64,000 bases of DNA, from the NCBI RefSeq assembly GCF_000585395.1, contig NZ_KK073875.1, positions 4,704,298 to 4,768,297 of the forward strand, read 5' to 3'. The notes below the pieces were generated by a model. The model had not been told where the DNA came from. It made no database searches and worked only from the letters and a program-made list of their open reading frames with translations. Origin of the DNA: Saccharibacillus sacchari DSM 19268 (lineage in GTDB: Bacteria > Bacillota > Bacilli > Paenibacillales > Paenibacillaceae). Position 1 is the first letter of the stretch, and the number at the start of each line of letters is the position of its first letter. A program made the translations under genes and the position numbers. Positions 34,484 through 43,747 of this stretch are shown here, in pieces.

Positions 34484-34796
34484 TGTCCCATCTCCTTTTT
34501 CTGTGGTATGGCAGACTATCGGAAAATCTTTGGCCTCCATCCGGCAAGCTTGTACGTTGACCGTTTCGGAGTGACCTCAGTATTCCATATCACGACGCCA
34601 AGTGGCAATAAACCTCTTTCGGATACCGCCTTCCAGCCAAAATCTACCTTTCGGTTTATTGCCCTGACTTTTTTCGTCCAACCGACTTTTTTCGTAAAAA
34701 AATCAACAAAGAGATCGCTTACATCGTATGGGATCGTGATGTCGATAAACTCTTTTCGTGCAATGAACTAAATTCGCATTCACGTTTTTTGCGCGA
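34484..34796. other. Gene-free leader with an 11-bp inverted repeat
   Basis: GGCAATAAACC (34604-34614) and GGTTTATTGCC (34653-34663) are perfectly complementary, 38 bases apart. On the plus strand they are followed by CTGACTTTTTT. The repeat lies upstream of the sugar-binding lipoprotein gene and could be an attenuator-like hairpin or regulator site. No gene is seen. Confidence 0.5.
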
Positions 34797-34852
34797 AAAA
34801 GCCGCATTGCAGCGCTTTTCCCTGGGGGAGAACAAGCGGCCAATGCGGCTTT
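34797..34852 (-). terminator. Terminator of the AraC-type sensor-regulator gene
   Basis: AAAGCCGCATTG and CAATGCGGCTTT pair over a 32-base loop; on the minus strand the stem runs into TTTTTCG. It lies about 30 bases after the stop at 34880. Confidence 0.8.
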
Positions 34853-34879
34853 CGCATGCGGTATTCTTTTCGAGCGTGA

Positions 34880-37120
34880 TTAACGCACTTCATTCATCAT
34901 AGCCCTTTTCTGCCTGCGATAATCCCCCGGCGTAATCCCCGATATCCTTTTGAACACCCGACCGAACGTAATCGCGTTGGCGTATCCCACCTGAAGAGCG
35001 ATATCCTGAAGCGGGCATTCGGTCTCCAGCAGCAATCGCTCGGCTTCCTTCATGCGCAGTTCGGTCACGAAATCCACGAACTTCATATCGAATTCGGTCT
35101 TGAACAGATAACTGGCGTATTTTCCCGAGATCTGGAACCGATCGCTGAGATGTTTGAGCGAGAGGTCAGGATTGGCAAAGTTTTCTTCGATATAGGTCTT
35201 CATCTCGCTGACCATCGCCCGGTAGCTTTTCGTTTCGCTTGCAGAGACGTACAGTCGGAACAGGTCGGTTAGGTAATCGGCCAGAATACTTTTGACCTCG
35301 GCTAATGTTGCGGCATCTTGAAGACGCTGCTCAAGCCCGGCCGTCTGCGCGCCCGATAACCCTTCTTCCAATCCTTCGGACATCACGGCAACTTCGCGGC
35401 CCAGCATTTGCAGCAAAGCTTGAATCAACGAAAGAATCGCCTCATCCTTCACGAAATCCCGCTCAAATTCAGCAAATAACAGATCCAACTGCTCCCGCCA
35501 TTGACCGTTTGACATCCGGAATTGCTTGACCAATTCCGCGATCGTTTGCAGATATCGATAAGTCTCCAGCCATTGAGGCGCGGAATCCTCGGCATCTGCC
35601 AGCATGACGTCGTCGCTCAGAAGCAGCTTGTGCCGCATAACCGACTCGGCAGCCTCGTAAGAGGCTCGAATACGCTCGGCTGACTGCACGATCGGGCCTA
35701 TGCCGCAGCAAAGAGACAATCGAAGATGACTGGCTACCCATTCCTTATAGCTTTCAGCAAGTCTGCGAAGCTCTTCCGTGGTCTCCTTGTCATCTTCCCC
35801 GGCCAGGAAAATAACCGCAAGCCGGTCGTTTCCGACCCATTCGGCCCAAGCCTGAAGCTTTGCCCCTCTGGATAGTTCCTGGAAGACATTCATCAGGGCA
35901 TATTTTAGAGTGTTCTGATCCCCTCGGGTATACCGATCGCGAAAGACGCTCTCGTACCGCTCGATCTCATGGACGACAACGGCGAAACGCGAAGACGCAG
36001 AAACTCCGATTAAAGGAGAAAACGTTTCGAGTTTGCCGGCGGCCTGTTCGGTGCGCTCTCCCCGCAGCAGCTCGGTAAATAACCGGCTGCGCTGGAGCAG
36101 CTCGTTCTCCCGGCTTTTCTGCTCGTAATCCTGAGTGTGGTGAATCAGATTCTCCAATACGCCGTCGATTAGCTTTAATTCATCCGTACGTTTTTCTCCT
36201 TGGTCCATGGCACGAATCTGATAGGCTTCAATTCGATTCATGATCACCTGCACGGGTTTGTAGTTGCGTCGAGTGACATAGATCAGATACAGAATCGCGC
36301 AGACCACCGTTCCGACCGCAATCGCAACCCACAGATAAGAGATCACGGACACCCATCCGAACAAGCTGGCCGCCCGAATCCCGCTGGAGAAGGTCCAGCC
36401 CAGTCGATTCAGCTTCAGCTCGTTGAGAGCTTTGCCATTCCCTTCTTCTGCATGGGCTTGATAAACCAAATCCCCATTCGCATTGGCAATCGTGACAAAC
36501 GACAATTGTTCATTGACCATATTGTCGATGAGACGCTCCAACGCGCTCATTTTCAGATTAATGACCAACATCCCGTCCGTTCCGAACGGAAGCGGCATAT
36601 TCTTGTTGATCGTAAGCACCCGAATCGGCTGAGCCGAGAAGCCTGACATGTATTCCCGCAACGGCTGCCAACCCGGCGCCAATTTGCCCGAGTTGATCTG
36701 CTTGAGCCAATCTGCATCAGAAAAGCCGGCAGCGTCTGCACGACCGCTTTGAGTTAAAACGCTTTCATTTTTTCGATCATAGAGATACACGGATTCAATG
36801 TACATGGAAGCGTCCGTCATGCTGCGCAGACTGCGCGCGATCGCATAGACGTTGGCCGTTCGGCCCCCGTCGGTTTCATTGAAATAAGCTTTGTAAGCCG
36901 AAGTTTCTTCGACCGCTTCGAGCACCGATAGTTCGGCCTCCTGTACCGCGCGATCCACGTTGTCCACCAGATAACGAGAAGCGACGCCGTCGGCTTTCTT
37001 CGTCTCTTGACGAGAAATATCGTTCACGAACACGAAAGAGGCAAAAATCAAAATAGTGACCGTAAGCAAAAAAATCGGAAAATAAGACAGCAATAGCCGT
37101 CGGTACCATGTTCGGGACAA
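34880..37120 (-). CDS. Membrane-bound AraC family sensor-regulator
   Basis: A 746-residue one-component regulator. A transmembrane helix (LLLSYFPIFLLTVTILIFA) and a second one near residue 285 enclose an extracellular Cache-like sensor. A cytoplasmic region of about 300 residues follows, then AraC helix-turn-helix motifs at the C-terminus (LSLKHLSDRFQISGKYASYL, then ISGITPGDYRR). Proteins of this build in Paenibacillus control adjacent sugar ABC operons. TTG 37120 has GGGAG seven bases upstream and gives MSRTWYRR; the longer GTG 37141 start would overlap that site. It lies directly upstream of the 28047-34483 operon. Confidence 0.88.
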   Translation of the reverse strand: MSRTWYRRLLLSYFPIFLLTVTILIFASFVFVNDISRQETKKADGVASRYLVDNVDRAVQEAELSVLEAVEETSAYKAYFNETDGGRTANVYAIARSLRSMTDASMYIESVYLYDRKNESVLTQSGRADAAGFSDADWLKQINSGKLAPGWQPLREYMSGFSAQPIRVLTINKNMPLPFGTDGMLVINLKMSALERLIDNMVNEQLSFVTIANANGDLVYQAHAEEGNGKALNELKLNRLGWTFSSGIRAASLFGWVSVISYLWVAIAVGTVVCAILYLIYVTRRNYKPVQVIMNRIEAYQIRAMDQGEKRTDELKLIDGVLENLIHHTQDYEQKSRENELLQRSRLFTELLRGERTEQAAGKLETFSPLIGVSASSRFAVVVHEIERYESVFRDRYTRGDQNTLKYALMNVFQELSRGAKLQAWAEWVGNDRLAVIFLAGEDDKETTEELRRLAESYKEWVASHLRLSLCCGIGPIVQSAERIRASYEAAESVMRHKLLLSDDVMLADAEDSAPQWLETYRYLQTIAELVKQFRMSNGQWREQLDLLFAEFERDFVKDEAILSLIQALLQMLGREVAVMSEGLEEGLSGAQTAGLEQRLQDAATLAEVKSILADYLTDLFRLYVSASETKSYRAMVSEMKTYIEENFANPDLSLKHLSDRFQISGKYASYLFKTEFDMKFVDFVTELRMKEAERLLLETECPLQDIALQVGYANAITFGRVFKRISGITPGDYRRQKRAMMNEVR

Positions 37121-37248
37121 TGGACGACTCCCTTCTCGCACGTTAACGATTCAACTCCGTTTGAATCATTGGCACGATATAATAATGACGACTAATCCTC
37201 TATATTATCTCAAATGGCGGGCTTATGTGGCGTAAAGTACGAACCGGG

Positions 37249-37282
37249 GAAAAGAGACGGCAGCGTTCATCCGTCTCTTTTC
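37249..37282. terminator. Terminator-like hairpin after the GH105 gene
   Basis: GAAAAGAGACGG and CCGTCTCTTTTC form a 12-bp perfect stem with a 10-base loop. It lies about 45 bases after the GH105 stop; the T residues are inside the stem on the minus strand, while TAATTTTT follows on the plus strand. Confidence 0.7.
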
Positions 37283-37326
37283 GTAATTTTTCGCCATTAT
37301 AACATAGGCTTTCGGCAATCAGCCAC

Positions 37327-38484
37327 TTAACTTCGGTACAGCGCTTCGCCAAGCAGAGCAATAGTCAGCGCCTGACCATACGCCATCGGCGCCATGACAA
37401 TCTGCGCATAATCCTCGCGCAGCTTCCCGATGGGCGTGCCTGCCGATACCCCTTCCACCGATCCGTCTTCTCCGATTCGCTCCAATACAGCCTCAACGGC
37501 TTTCATCGCCGCCTCGGCAAAACGCTCATCCAGCAGACCGCGTCTTACCCCGAATAGAATGCCTGCTGCGATTGCGGCAGAACCGGATGTTTCGGCATAA
37601 CTTGTCGAATCGTCCAGCAGCGTATGCCAAAGCCCCTCTTCATGCTGCACTTGCAGCAAAGCTTGACTTTGAGACCGGAACGTCTGGGTGAGGTAGAGAA
37701 GCACGCCTTCATCCAGATAGGGACGCATCAGATCGATATATTCCGGAAGTCCCAGCGTGAACCATCCGTTGCCGCGACACCAAAAGGCTTCGCTGAAGTT
37801 ATGACGTCCGGTAAAGTTCCAGCCATGGAAGAACAGCCCGGTCTTCCGGTCATATAAATATTTGATATGCAGCAGCAGCTGATGCAGCGAAGATTGTCGC
37901 CAATCTGCACGGTCATATTTAACCCCCATTCTGGCCGTGAACAAAATAGCCATGAACAAAGTATCGATCCAGATTTCGTTTTCATTCAACGTGACTTCGG
38001 CAGCCGTGGCCCCTGTCGTGACATGCTGATAGCCGTCTTCTTCTGTCCTCGGCAATCCGCTTGCCAACCACTCGGCCCATTCCAAACTGAGCGCCTCGGC
38101 TTCCGGAAGTTCCATGAGCGATAAAAGCGGTGCTGTCGTATTGATGTTACGGCTCGGCAGTCCTTCTTCCAGCCGCTGCATCATCCATGGCTTGGCATAT
38201 TCGGAAAAGCGCCCATCCTCAAAATACGCACCTACTTTAGCTAATCCGTAAAGTCCGATGCCTTGCGGCCAATCCCAGACATCCATTCCGAAATCCCGTG
38301 CGAAATAACCCCGACGCGCGGCATCCCCATCAAGCGCTCTCAATTCGTCTTCATTATCGGGGCGCTGCAAGTTCATGAGCCTCCGGGTGACTTTGTCCAA
38401 CGCATCCACGATCCGATCTCGCCGCTCCCCGCTTGGTGCCGAAATTCCATTTAACTTCGTTTCCGTGGCTTTATTACTATTCAT
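37327..38484 (-). CDS. Glycoside hydrolase family 105, unsaturated uronyl hydrolase
   Basis: A 385-residue cytoplasmic (alpha/alpha)6-barrel enzyme resembling YteR/YesR, which hydrate and release 4,5-unsaturated galacturonyl groups left by rhamnogalacturonan lyases. Motifs are WDWPQGIGLYGLAKVG, NEIWIDTLFMAILF (with the catalytic Asp), and EAFWCRGNGWFTLGLPEYI. There is no signal peptide. It is transcribed alone, with a palindromic cre-like site upstream, and lies beside the sugar importer operon. Pectin-type (RG-I) use is the likely context. Confidence 0.9.
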   Translation of the reverse strand: MNSNKATETKLNGISAPSGERRDRIVDALDKVTRRLMNLQRPDNEDELRALDGDAARRGYFARDFGMDVWDWPQGIGLYGLAKVGAYFEDGRFSEYAKPWMMQRLEEGLPSRNINTTAPLLSLMELPEAEALSLEWAEWLASGLPRTEEDGYQHVTTGATAAEVTLNENEIWIDTLFMAILFTARMGVKYDRADWRQSSLHQLLLHIKYLYDRKTGLFFHGWNFTGRHNFSEAFWCRGNGWFTLGLPEYIDLMRPYLDEGVLLYLTQTFRSQSQALLQVQHEEGLWHTLLDDSTSYAETSGSAAIAAGILFGVRRGLLDERFAEAAMKAVEAVLERIGEDGSVEGVSAGTPIGKLREDYAQIVMAPMAYGQALTIALLGEALYRS

Positions 38485-38563
38485 GTCCTGCCTCCGTCCA
38501 CCTGTTTATGTAATTCGTAAGCCAGGCAGCCCCATTCCATCGAACCGCATAGCAGCAAGAAAT

Positions 38564-38577
38564 TAAGCGCTTACTTT
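38564..38577. promoter_or_regulatory. cre-like palindrome upstream of the GH105 gene
   Basis: The core AAGCGCTT matches the centre of the CcpA box; two flanking positions deviate from consensus. It lies about 80 bases before the GH105 start. Confidence 0.4.
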
Positions 38578-38626
38578 CTTGTTATCAGTCATTATACCAT
38601 CTCCCCCGCCGGTGCAACACAAAAAA

Positions 38627-38668
38627 ACGCCGTGCATCTTTTACTTCAAGTAAAAGATGCACGGCGTT
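38627..38668 (-). terminator. Strong terminator downstream of tRNA-Leu
   Basis: AACGCCGTGCATCTTTTACT and its complement form a 20-bp perfect stem with a tiny loop, followed on the minus strand by seven T residues, 14 bases after the tRNA. Confidence 0.93.
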
Positions 38669-38681
38669 CTGGCGTTACAGA

Positions 38682-38764
38682 TGCCGAGGACCGGACTCGA
38701 ACCGGTACGGGAGTACTCCCGGCAGATTTTAAGTCTGCTGTGTCTGCCATTCCACCACCCCGGC
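38682..38764 (-). tRNA. tRNA-Leu (anticodon UAA)
   Basis: The minus strand folds into a class II tRNA: acceptor arms GCCGGGG and CCTCGGC, anticodon stem-loop CAGA-CTTAAAA-TCTG, a long variable arm (CGGGAGTACTCCCG) and the T-loop GGTTCGAGTCC. Discriminator base is A, and CCA is not encoded. Confidence 0.96.
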
Positions 38765-38939
38765 ATATTGAACAAAATCGTTTATTGCCGACTTGAAAGA
38801 TCATAGCATGGGTTTCCTGGCTATGTCAATAAAAAGCCGTACACGAGTTACTTCATTTCATGAATAAAGCAAATCATGCACGGTGATTGCATTAACCCTG
38901 AAAAAGTTAACCGCCTATCGAAAAAGGTCAACGCAATTC

Positions 38940-39006
38940 AGGGCGTGTGCGCTAACTTAACGATGTGAATCTAAATCTGCTTCCTTCGAAGTTTGCGCAC
39001 ACGCCC
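38940..39006. repeat. 67-bp palindromic element abutting the insertion sequence
   Basis: AGGGCGTGTGCGCTAACTT at the left and the complement of AGGGCGTGTGCGCAAACTT at the right differ at one base. The 29-base centre has no coding capacity. It looks like a MITE or the joined ends of a lost IS. The IS630 element is inserted at the TA immediately after it. Confidence 0.7.
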
Positions 39007-39008
39007 TA

Positions 39009-40225
39009 GTACTGCGTATCCAAAGAAATTAATAGTTGAGATCTTAAACGCCGATAAATCGAATAAAACGGATTTGAGGTGCTGACGATGCAAAAAAGAT
39101 GGGTCGTTGAATTAAGCCAAGACGAACGGACACAACTCGAACAGTTGATCCAAACCGGTAAAGTTGCCGGTTACAAAATTAGACACGCTCACATGCTCCT
39201 CCAAGCCGACGAGAGCGAATGGGGTCCCTCCTGGTCGGATACCCAAATTGCAGAAGCTTATCATACGAGTGTCACTACCGTTCGAAATTTGCGAAAACGG
39301 TTGGTCGAAAAAGGCTTTGAAACCGCGTTGGAGCGCGAAAAACAAACGAATCGCAAGATCAAGTTCGATGGAGACACGGAAGCCAAATTGATTGCTCTAG
39401 CTTGTAGCGAAGCTCCCGAAGGCTACAGCAAATGGTCGGTTCGACTGCTCGCCAATCGAATGGTTGAATGTGAAATCGTTAATGAGATTTCGCCGATGAC
39501 TGTTCAACGAATGCTAAAAAAAATCAACTTAAGCCTTGGCTGAAGAAACAGTGGTGCATCCCGGAAGCCTCTGGAGAATTTGTGGCTCACATGGAGGACG
39601 TTCTGGATGTATACCGACGTTCCTATGATCTCAAACGTCCGGTGATCTGTTTAGACGAAACGAATCGACAGCTCACTTTGGAAATTCGGCCTTCCACGCC
39701 AGCCGCGCCGGGTTCGCCAAAGCGAGTGGATTATGAATACGAGCGAAATGGCGTTGTGAATCTATTCATGATGTTTGCCCCACTTGAAGCCAAGCGCTAT
39801 GTGCGCGTGAGTGACCACCGTAAACGCGTCGATTTTGCCGCGTGTATTCAGGAGCTCGTGGACGTCCATTATCCGGATGCAGAGCGAATCGTGCTGGTCA
39901 TGGATAACTTGAACACGCATCGTTTGGGTTCGCTCTATGAAGCGTTTGAGCCCGCCGAAGCCAAACGTCTGGCAAGCAAACTGGAGATTCATTACACGCC
40001 TAAACATGGAAGTTGGTTAAACATGGCTGAAATCGAAATTGGCGTATTAAGCCGACAAGCATTATCCGATTATGTCGAGACCAAGGCCGATATGATCTCG
40101 CGTGTAGCCGCTTGGCAATCGGACCGAAATGCCGCACAGGCGACTGTAAATTGGCGATTTACCACCCAGGACGCCCGAATCCGACTCAAACGATTGTACC
40201 CTAAAATTTAAGTGATACAGAGTAC
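39009..40225 (+). mobile_element. IS630-family insertion sequence, complete
   Basis: A 1217-bp element flanked by TA at 39007-39008 and 40226-40227, the target duplication typical of IS630/Tc1 elements. Terminal inverted repeats begin GTACTGCGTATC at the left and GTACTCTGTATC at the right. It carries one transposase gene in two overlapping frames. It sits between tRNA-Leu and the chemoreceptor gene. Confidence 0.88.
39088..40211 (+). CDS. IS630-type transposase, expressed through a -1 frameshift at A8
   Basis: Frame 1 (39088-39543) encodes the helix-turn-helix part: DTQIAEAYHTSVTTVRNLRK and a second DNA-binding region. It ends in a stop soon after a run of eight A residues (39516-39523). A -1 slip on this run continues as KKNQLKPWLKKQWCIPE into frame 2, which holds the DDE catalytic domain: Asp in VICLDETNRQL, Asp in IVLVMDNLNTHRLGS, Glu in WLNMAEIEIG. 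Both halves are intact, so slippage-dependent expression is more likely than decay. ATG 39088 is preferred to GTG 39079. Confidence 0.88.
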
Positions 40226-40243
40226 TAGACGACAAAACTAAGA

Positions 40244-41944
40244 TTAGATCTTAAAGCGGTTTACATTGGTATACAGCTGCTCGGCCGTTTCAGACAACGA
40301 AGAGGAAGAAGACGCGATCTCTTCCATCGAAGCCAACTGCTCTTGAGTCGCAGCCGATACTTCCGTCATTCCCGACGATGCTTCGCCGGCAATGGTCGAA
40401 CTTTGGTTCACGTAGTGCAGAATCTCGGTTGTGCTGGCAGACATCTCTTCCGCTCCAGCCGAAACTTCTTCAATATCCCCTGCTACTTTGCCGACGGCTT
40501 CAAGAATATCTTCGAATGCCTCGCCGGCTGCCGATACCATCTCGATGCCTTTGTAAACTTCGCGGTCGTTCGCATCCGCTGCTTCGATCGCGCTGCTCGT
40601 ATCGGCTTGGATGAGCGATACCAGCTCCGTGATCCGTTTGGCCGATTCGGACGATTGTTCGGCCAGCTTGCGCACTTCGTCTGCTACTACTGCAAATCCG
40701 CGGCCTGCTTCGCCTGCGCGTGCCGCTTCGATGGCTGCGTTGAGAGCCAACAGGTTCGTTTGGGACGAGATTGCCGTAATATCGCTCGTAATCATCCCGA
40801 TTTCTTCCGAACGCGTACCCAGCTCTTTCACGACGCCGCTCATCGACGTTACCGATTCGCGGATCGAGTCCATCTGGCTGATCGCCTGACGAATCGCCTG
40901 GTTACCGCTTTCGGATTTATGCGCCGCTTCGGCAGCCGAAGTCGCAACGGTCTGCGCGCGTTCCGCGATCTGTTCCGCGCCGAGAGACATTTCTTGCATG
41001 GCTTGCGAAGACGTCTCGGCAATATCGACCTGACGGACCGTACCCGCCGCCGTTTCTTGCACGGTAGCGGCGATTTGCTCCGATGCCATCTTGTTCTGCT
41101 CCGCGCTTGCCGTCAATTGTTCCGAAGAAGCAGCCACCAGCTCGGAGGAGGAAGCAACCGATTCGATCAGTTCGCGCAAGTTGAGCGTCATGGAGTTGAA
41201 GGAAGTGGCCAATGCCCCGATCTCGTCGCGTCCGCGCACTTTGATGGCTTCACCCGTCAAATCGCCTTCCGCGATACGTTCCGCGGCTTGCTGAACGCGC
41301 TTCAGAGGCGTTGCGATCATACGACCCAATAGAACCGCGATCAGAGCAGCCAATACGATCGCAACCGCACTCAACGAGATAATCACTGTGCTTGCGCTAG
41401 CTGCGCGATCCACCGTTACGGAAGTCATCTCGGTAGCTCTTTTATTGTCCAATTGGATCAGCGTCATGATCGCATTGTTGGCTGTTTCCCAAGAAGGATA
41501 GGCGGCGCGATGAAGTTCTTGAGACTGCTGCATTTGATTGTTTTGAGCCGCTTGAATCAACGTCGGCATTTGAGCAATGAACGCGTCGTAATTTGCGGAA
41601 AATTCGTCATATAATTTTTGTTCTTCGTCACTTTGGATCAAAGCTTGATATTGCGCTCGCTCTACCTCGATTTTTTCCAAAAGTGCAGTATAGCTTTCCA
41701 AGATCGAAGTGAACTGGCTGGAACGGTTTTCGACAATCATATTTAACACGAGACGCTCTACGTCGGATACGTCGCCGTTCATTGTTCCCAGCAACGTCAC
41801 GCTCGGCATCCATTTGTCATTAACTTCTTTGGCTTGATTCCCCATTCCGTTCAGATTGCTTAGCGACATAAAACTCACCAATACGAGCAGCAGGATGACA
41901 CCCAAAAACCCGCTCAATAACTTGGTCTGGATCGAAAATTTCAT
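40244..41944 (-). CDS. Methyl-accepting chemotaxis protein
   Basis: A 566-residue transmembrane chemoreceptor. Transmembrane helix 1 (residues 10-30) and helix 2 (about 185-210) enclose a four-helix-bundle ligand domain. HAMP (about 211-265, [25 protein letters not shown] in two parts) follows. The signalling domain contains the invariant hairpin tip ([19 protein letters not shown]). There is no C-terminal CheR-tethering pentapeptide. The ligand is unknown. It is transcribed alone and its 3' end lies 19 bases from the IS630 element, so its original terminator may have been displaced. Confidence 0.95.
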   Translation of the reverse strand: MKFSIQTKLLSGFLGVILLLVLVSFMSLSNLNGMGNQAKEVNDKWMPSVTLLGTMNGDVSDVERLVLNMIVENRSSQFTSILESYTALLEKIEVERAQYQALIQSDEEQKLYDEFSANYDAFIAQMPTLIQAAQNNQMQQSQELHRAAYPSWETANNAIMTLIQLDNKRATEMTSVTVDRAASASTVIISLSAVAIVLAALIAVLLGRMIATPLKRVQQAAERIAEGDLTGEAIKVRGRDEIGALATSFNSMTLNLRELIESVASSSELVAASSEQLTASAEQNKMASEQIAATVQETAAGTVRQVDIAETSSQAMQEMSLGAEQIAERAQTVATSAAEAAHKSESGNQAIRQAISQMDSIRESVTSMSGVVKELGTRSEEIGMITSDITAISSQTNLLALNAAIEAARAGEAGRGFAVVADEVRKLAEQSSESAKRITELVSLIQADTSSAIEAADANDREVYKGIEMVSAAGEAFEDILEAVGKVAGDIEEVSAGAEEMSASTTEILHYVNQSSTIAGEASSGMTEVSAATQEQLASMEEIASSSSSLSETAEQLYTNVNRFKI

Positions 41945-42190
41945 TCTTTGTCTCTCTCCTGTCTATAATTGTTCGACCAAAATACGCACAAACTCCGCTT
42001 TCGTTCAGGAGCTTGCGCCAACCTTATTTATTATCGACGAAATTCGCCAAAATATTAGAGAGAGACTTAGAATCCACGGATTAATTATTCGGCAAGTCCA
42101 AACTCCCCACATAGAACTTTTGTGAATTTTTCACCTTTTTATTCATTAATATGGAGAACAAAATATTGGAAAAGTTTATTGGAAAAAGGG
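41945..42190. other. Upstream region of the chemoreceptor gene, no gene seen
   Basis: About 245 bases between the divergent chemoreceptor and the candidate RNA gene. It is AT-rich near 42050-42180. I see no open frame with a ribosome site and no strong dyad. Confidence 0.5.
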
Positions 42191-42219
42191 TTGGCAGCGC
42201 GTTTACACTGTGCTAATAT
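42191..42219 (+). promoter_or_regulatory. SigA-type promoter of the candidate small RNA or peptide gene
   Basis: TTGGCA (42191-42196) and TAATAT (42214-42219) are separated by 17 bases. The start would fall near 42226. Confidence 0.65.
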
Positions 42220-42225
42220 AATCCC

Positions 42226-42396
42226 AACAAGAAAGGAGGTGCGTTCACATCTGTAACAGTATGCTGAGCGTATCCCTTACCCAAGCCGGTGCAGCTCTTT
42301 AATTAGAGATTGCCCGGCGGCGCGGGATACGGAAGCAAAGAAAGCAATAGCGCCATGGGTAGAAAGGCCGTCCTCCGGGACGGCCTTTTCTTTTTG
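42226..42396 (+). ncRNA. Candidate structured small RNA or small-peptide transcript
   Basis: A self-contained unit of about 170 bases: promoter, structured body and a terminator (AAAGGCCGTC-ctcc-GGGACGGCCTTTT, then CTTTTT). The body folds as CGTATCCC/GGGATACG enclosing GCCGG/CCGGC and CTCT-ttaatt-AGAG. The next gene is convergent, so this is not a leader. It also has AAAGGAGG at 42232-42239; nine bases later an ATC opens a 17-codon frame (42249-42302) whose first ATG is codon 5. It may therefore be an sRNA, a peptide mRNA or both. I match it to no known family. Confidence 0.5.
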
Positions 42397-42464
42397 CAAC
42401 CCTATTTAAAATTGAGCTGTCCCCAGCCATGATGTTGGCTTTTGGAACAGCTCGATTTTTTATA

Positions 42465-43148
42465 TTATTTAAGACTTCCGCCTACGAATAATTGATCACT
42501 CTTGCCGATTCCTCCTGAAACAGAGATCATCAATTTTTTGGCTGCTTGAATATCTACCGTTACGCTTTGCGGTGCCGAAGCAACCGCAATTTTAATTTCT
42601 TTAAAAACAATTTTATTTTCATCCATAAGTTGAACAGTAAGCTCACTTTCATTTTCAATTCCTGCAAAAGTCAATTCAGCCGCCTGATAAGTTCCTTTTG
42701 TCAGCAACGTAGCTTCACTGCTTGCCGAGTTAATGTCACTGAATAATAAACCCGATTTATAGTCTTTGCCTGCTTGAACGGTAAATTGTTTATCCTTTGT
42801 TTTCTGTACGTCATAATCATTTTCCAATGCAAACGAGATCAAATCGACCGAATCCTGCTTCTCGCCCACGTAAATCGTATTGCTATCCTTTTTCCAATCC
42901 ACTGCAACCCCTAACAGATCAGATACGGCCCGTACCGGCAGATAAGTCGAGCCGTTGTACGTGATCGGCGGGGTCTTGTTGCCGGCTGAATCCTTAGGCG
43001 TCCATTCCAATCCTGCGTTCTCCAGCTTGACTCCCCAGTTCAAAGTTGCCGTGATTTTCTCGGTTACAGGTGCTGCACCTGCGCCGATCGCTGCTCCCGT
43101 TAACAACGTACCCGCCAATATCGTAGCAAAAACCTTCTTCTTCAACAC
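42465..43148 (-). CDS. Secreted protein with copper amine oxidase-like stalk domain
   Basis: A 227-residue exported protein. The signal peptide is residues 1-26 (MLKKKVFATILAGTLLTGAA, then IGAGAAPV, with cleavage after AGA). The mature N-terminus has the stalk domain common in Paenibacillus surface proteins: PPITYNGSTYLPVRAVSDLLG and VDWKKDSNTIYVG. The remaining 120 residues are beta-rich and unassigned. Stalk domains are thought to project or anchor extracellular proteins; no enzymatic part is visible. Confidence 0.85.
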   Translation of the reverse strand: MLKKKVFATILAGTLLTGAAIGAGAAPVTEKITATLNWGVKLENAGLEWTPKDSAGNKTPPITYNGSTYLPVRAVSDLLGVAVDWKKDSNTIYVGEKQDSVDLISFALENDYDVQKTKDKQFTVQAGKDYKSGLLFSDINSASSEATLLTKGTYQAAELTFAGIENESELTVQLMDENKIVFKEIKIAVASAPQSVTVDIQAAKKLMISVSGGIGKSDQLFVGGSLK

Positions 43149-43220
43149 AATCTCTCCTCTATTAACAATTTACGGATTGATTGTATACCAAGTTAGATAG
43201 CAAGCGATATGAAATAAATC

Positions 43221-43457
43221 TCACCCATGCAAAGTAATGGATCGATTATTCTTCTCCATCTCCCGCCGCCGAAACGGCGAAGGCTTACATGCCAGAATCC
43301 GATCTCTACGAAACGTTCGCCGTTCCCCGCTCGTCAAACAAGTCGAATATACCAACTCACCGCGGATGCCGTGCACTTCGATCCTTCGCTGCGATAATTT
43401 CCCGTCCTTGTCCATATACACGATCTCCACGACTTCCCCCACATATTTCGTCGGCAT
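43221..43457 (-). CDS. Small conserved hypothetical protein, WYL-like sequence
   Basis: A 78-residue basic protein. VVEIVYMDKDGKLSQRRIEV and LTSGERRTFRRDRILACK resemble the beta-sandwich WYL domain core that senses small ligands or nucleic acids, but there is no helix-turn-helix, so this is only a resemblance. ATG 43457 has GGAGG seven bases upstream, which rules out the longer frame to 43475. It appears to be transcribed alone. Confidence 0.62.
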   Translation of the reverse strand: MPTKYVGEVVEIVYMDKDGKLSQRRIEVHGIRGELVYSTCLTSGERRTFRRDRILACKPSPFRRREMEKNNRSITLHG

Positions 43458-43553
43458 ATTCAAACCTCCATTCAAACAAGAAAATTTGTTCTATACTCAA
43501 ATTATATACGAACACACGTTCTTTATCAAGCAAACAAATCTTATTTTTCCACA

Positions 43554-43584
43554 CAAAAAAAGCCGCCGATTACAACCGGCAGCT
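43554..43584 (-). terminator. Terminator downstream of kimA
   Basis: On the minus strand AGCTGCCGGTTGTAATCGGC-GGCT folds into a stem (7 pairs with one G-U) and runs into seven T residues. Repeat copy D lies between it and the kimA stop. Confidence 0.8.
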
Positions 43585-43617
43585 TGCTCTTCCTACCCCA
43601 AACGATCTTGTACGCGC

Positions 43618-43731
43618 CGCAGCAGCGGAGGGAGAAATTCAGTGAAAGACGCCTTTGAACGCGGAAAACCAAAGGTTTTCTGCGTGAGACAGCGTCTTGA
43701 ACGAATTTCTCCCGCAGTGCCTCAAGAAGCG
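43618..43731 (-). repeat. Palindromic intergenic repeat, copy D (inverted orientation)
   Basis: GGGAGAAATTCAGTGAAAGACGC on the left (in pieces) pairs with GCGTCTTGAACGAATTTCTCCC on the right. Central GGAAAACC and GGTTTTC arms form the inner stem. Compared with copies B and E it is reverse-complemented, matching the minus-strand gene it follows. Confidence 0.85.
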
Positions 43732-43747
43732 AACAGAATCTCCCCCT

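Noticed and set aside
39079-40211. IS630 transposase as a decayed pseudogene
   Set aside because: Both frames are open and conserved residues are present; the break lies exactly at eight A residues, so programmed slippage is more likely.
40343-41332. 329-residue plus-strand frame opposite the chemoreceptor gene
   Set aside because: The minus strand encodes an unmistakable MCP signalling domain across the same bases.
42226-42396. A known riboswitch (c-di-GMP, cobalamin, ZTP or manganese type)
   Set aside because: The consensus blocks of these classes are missing and no co-directional gene follows.
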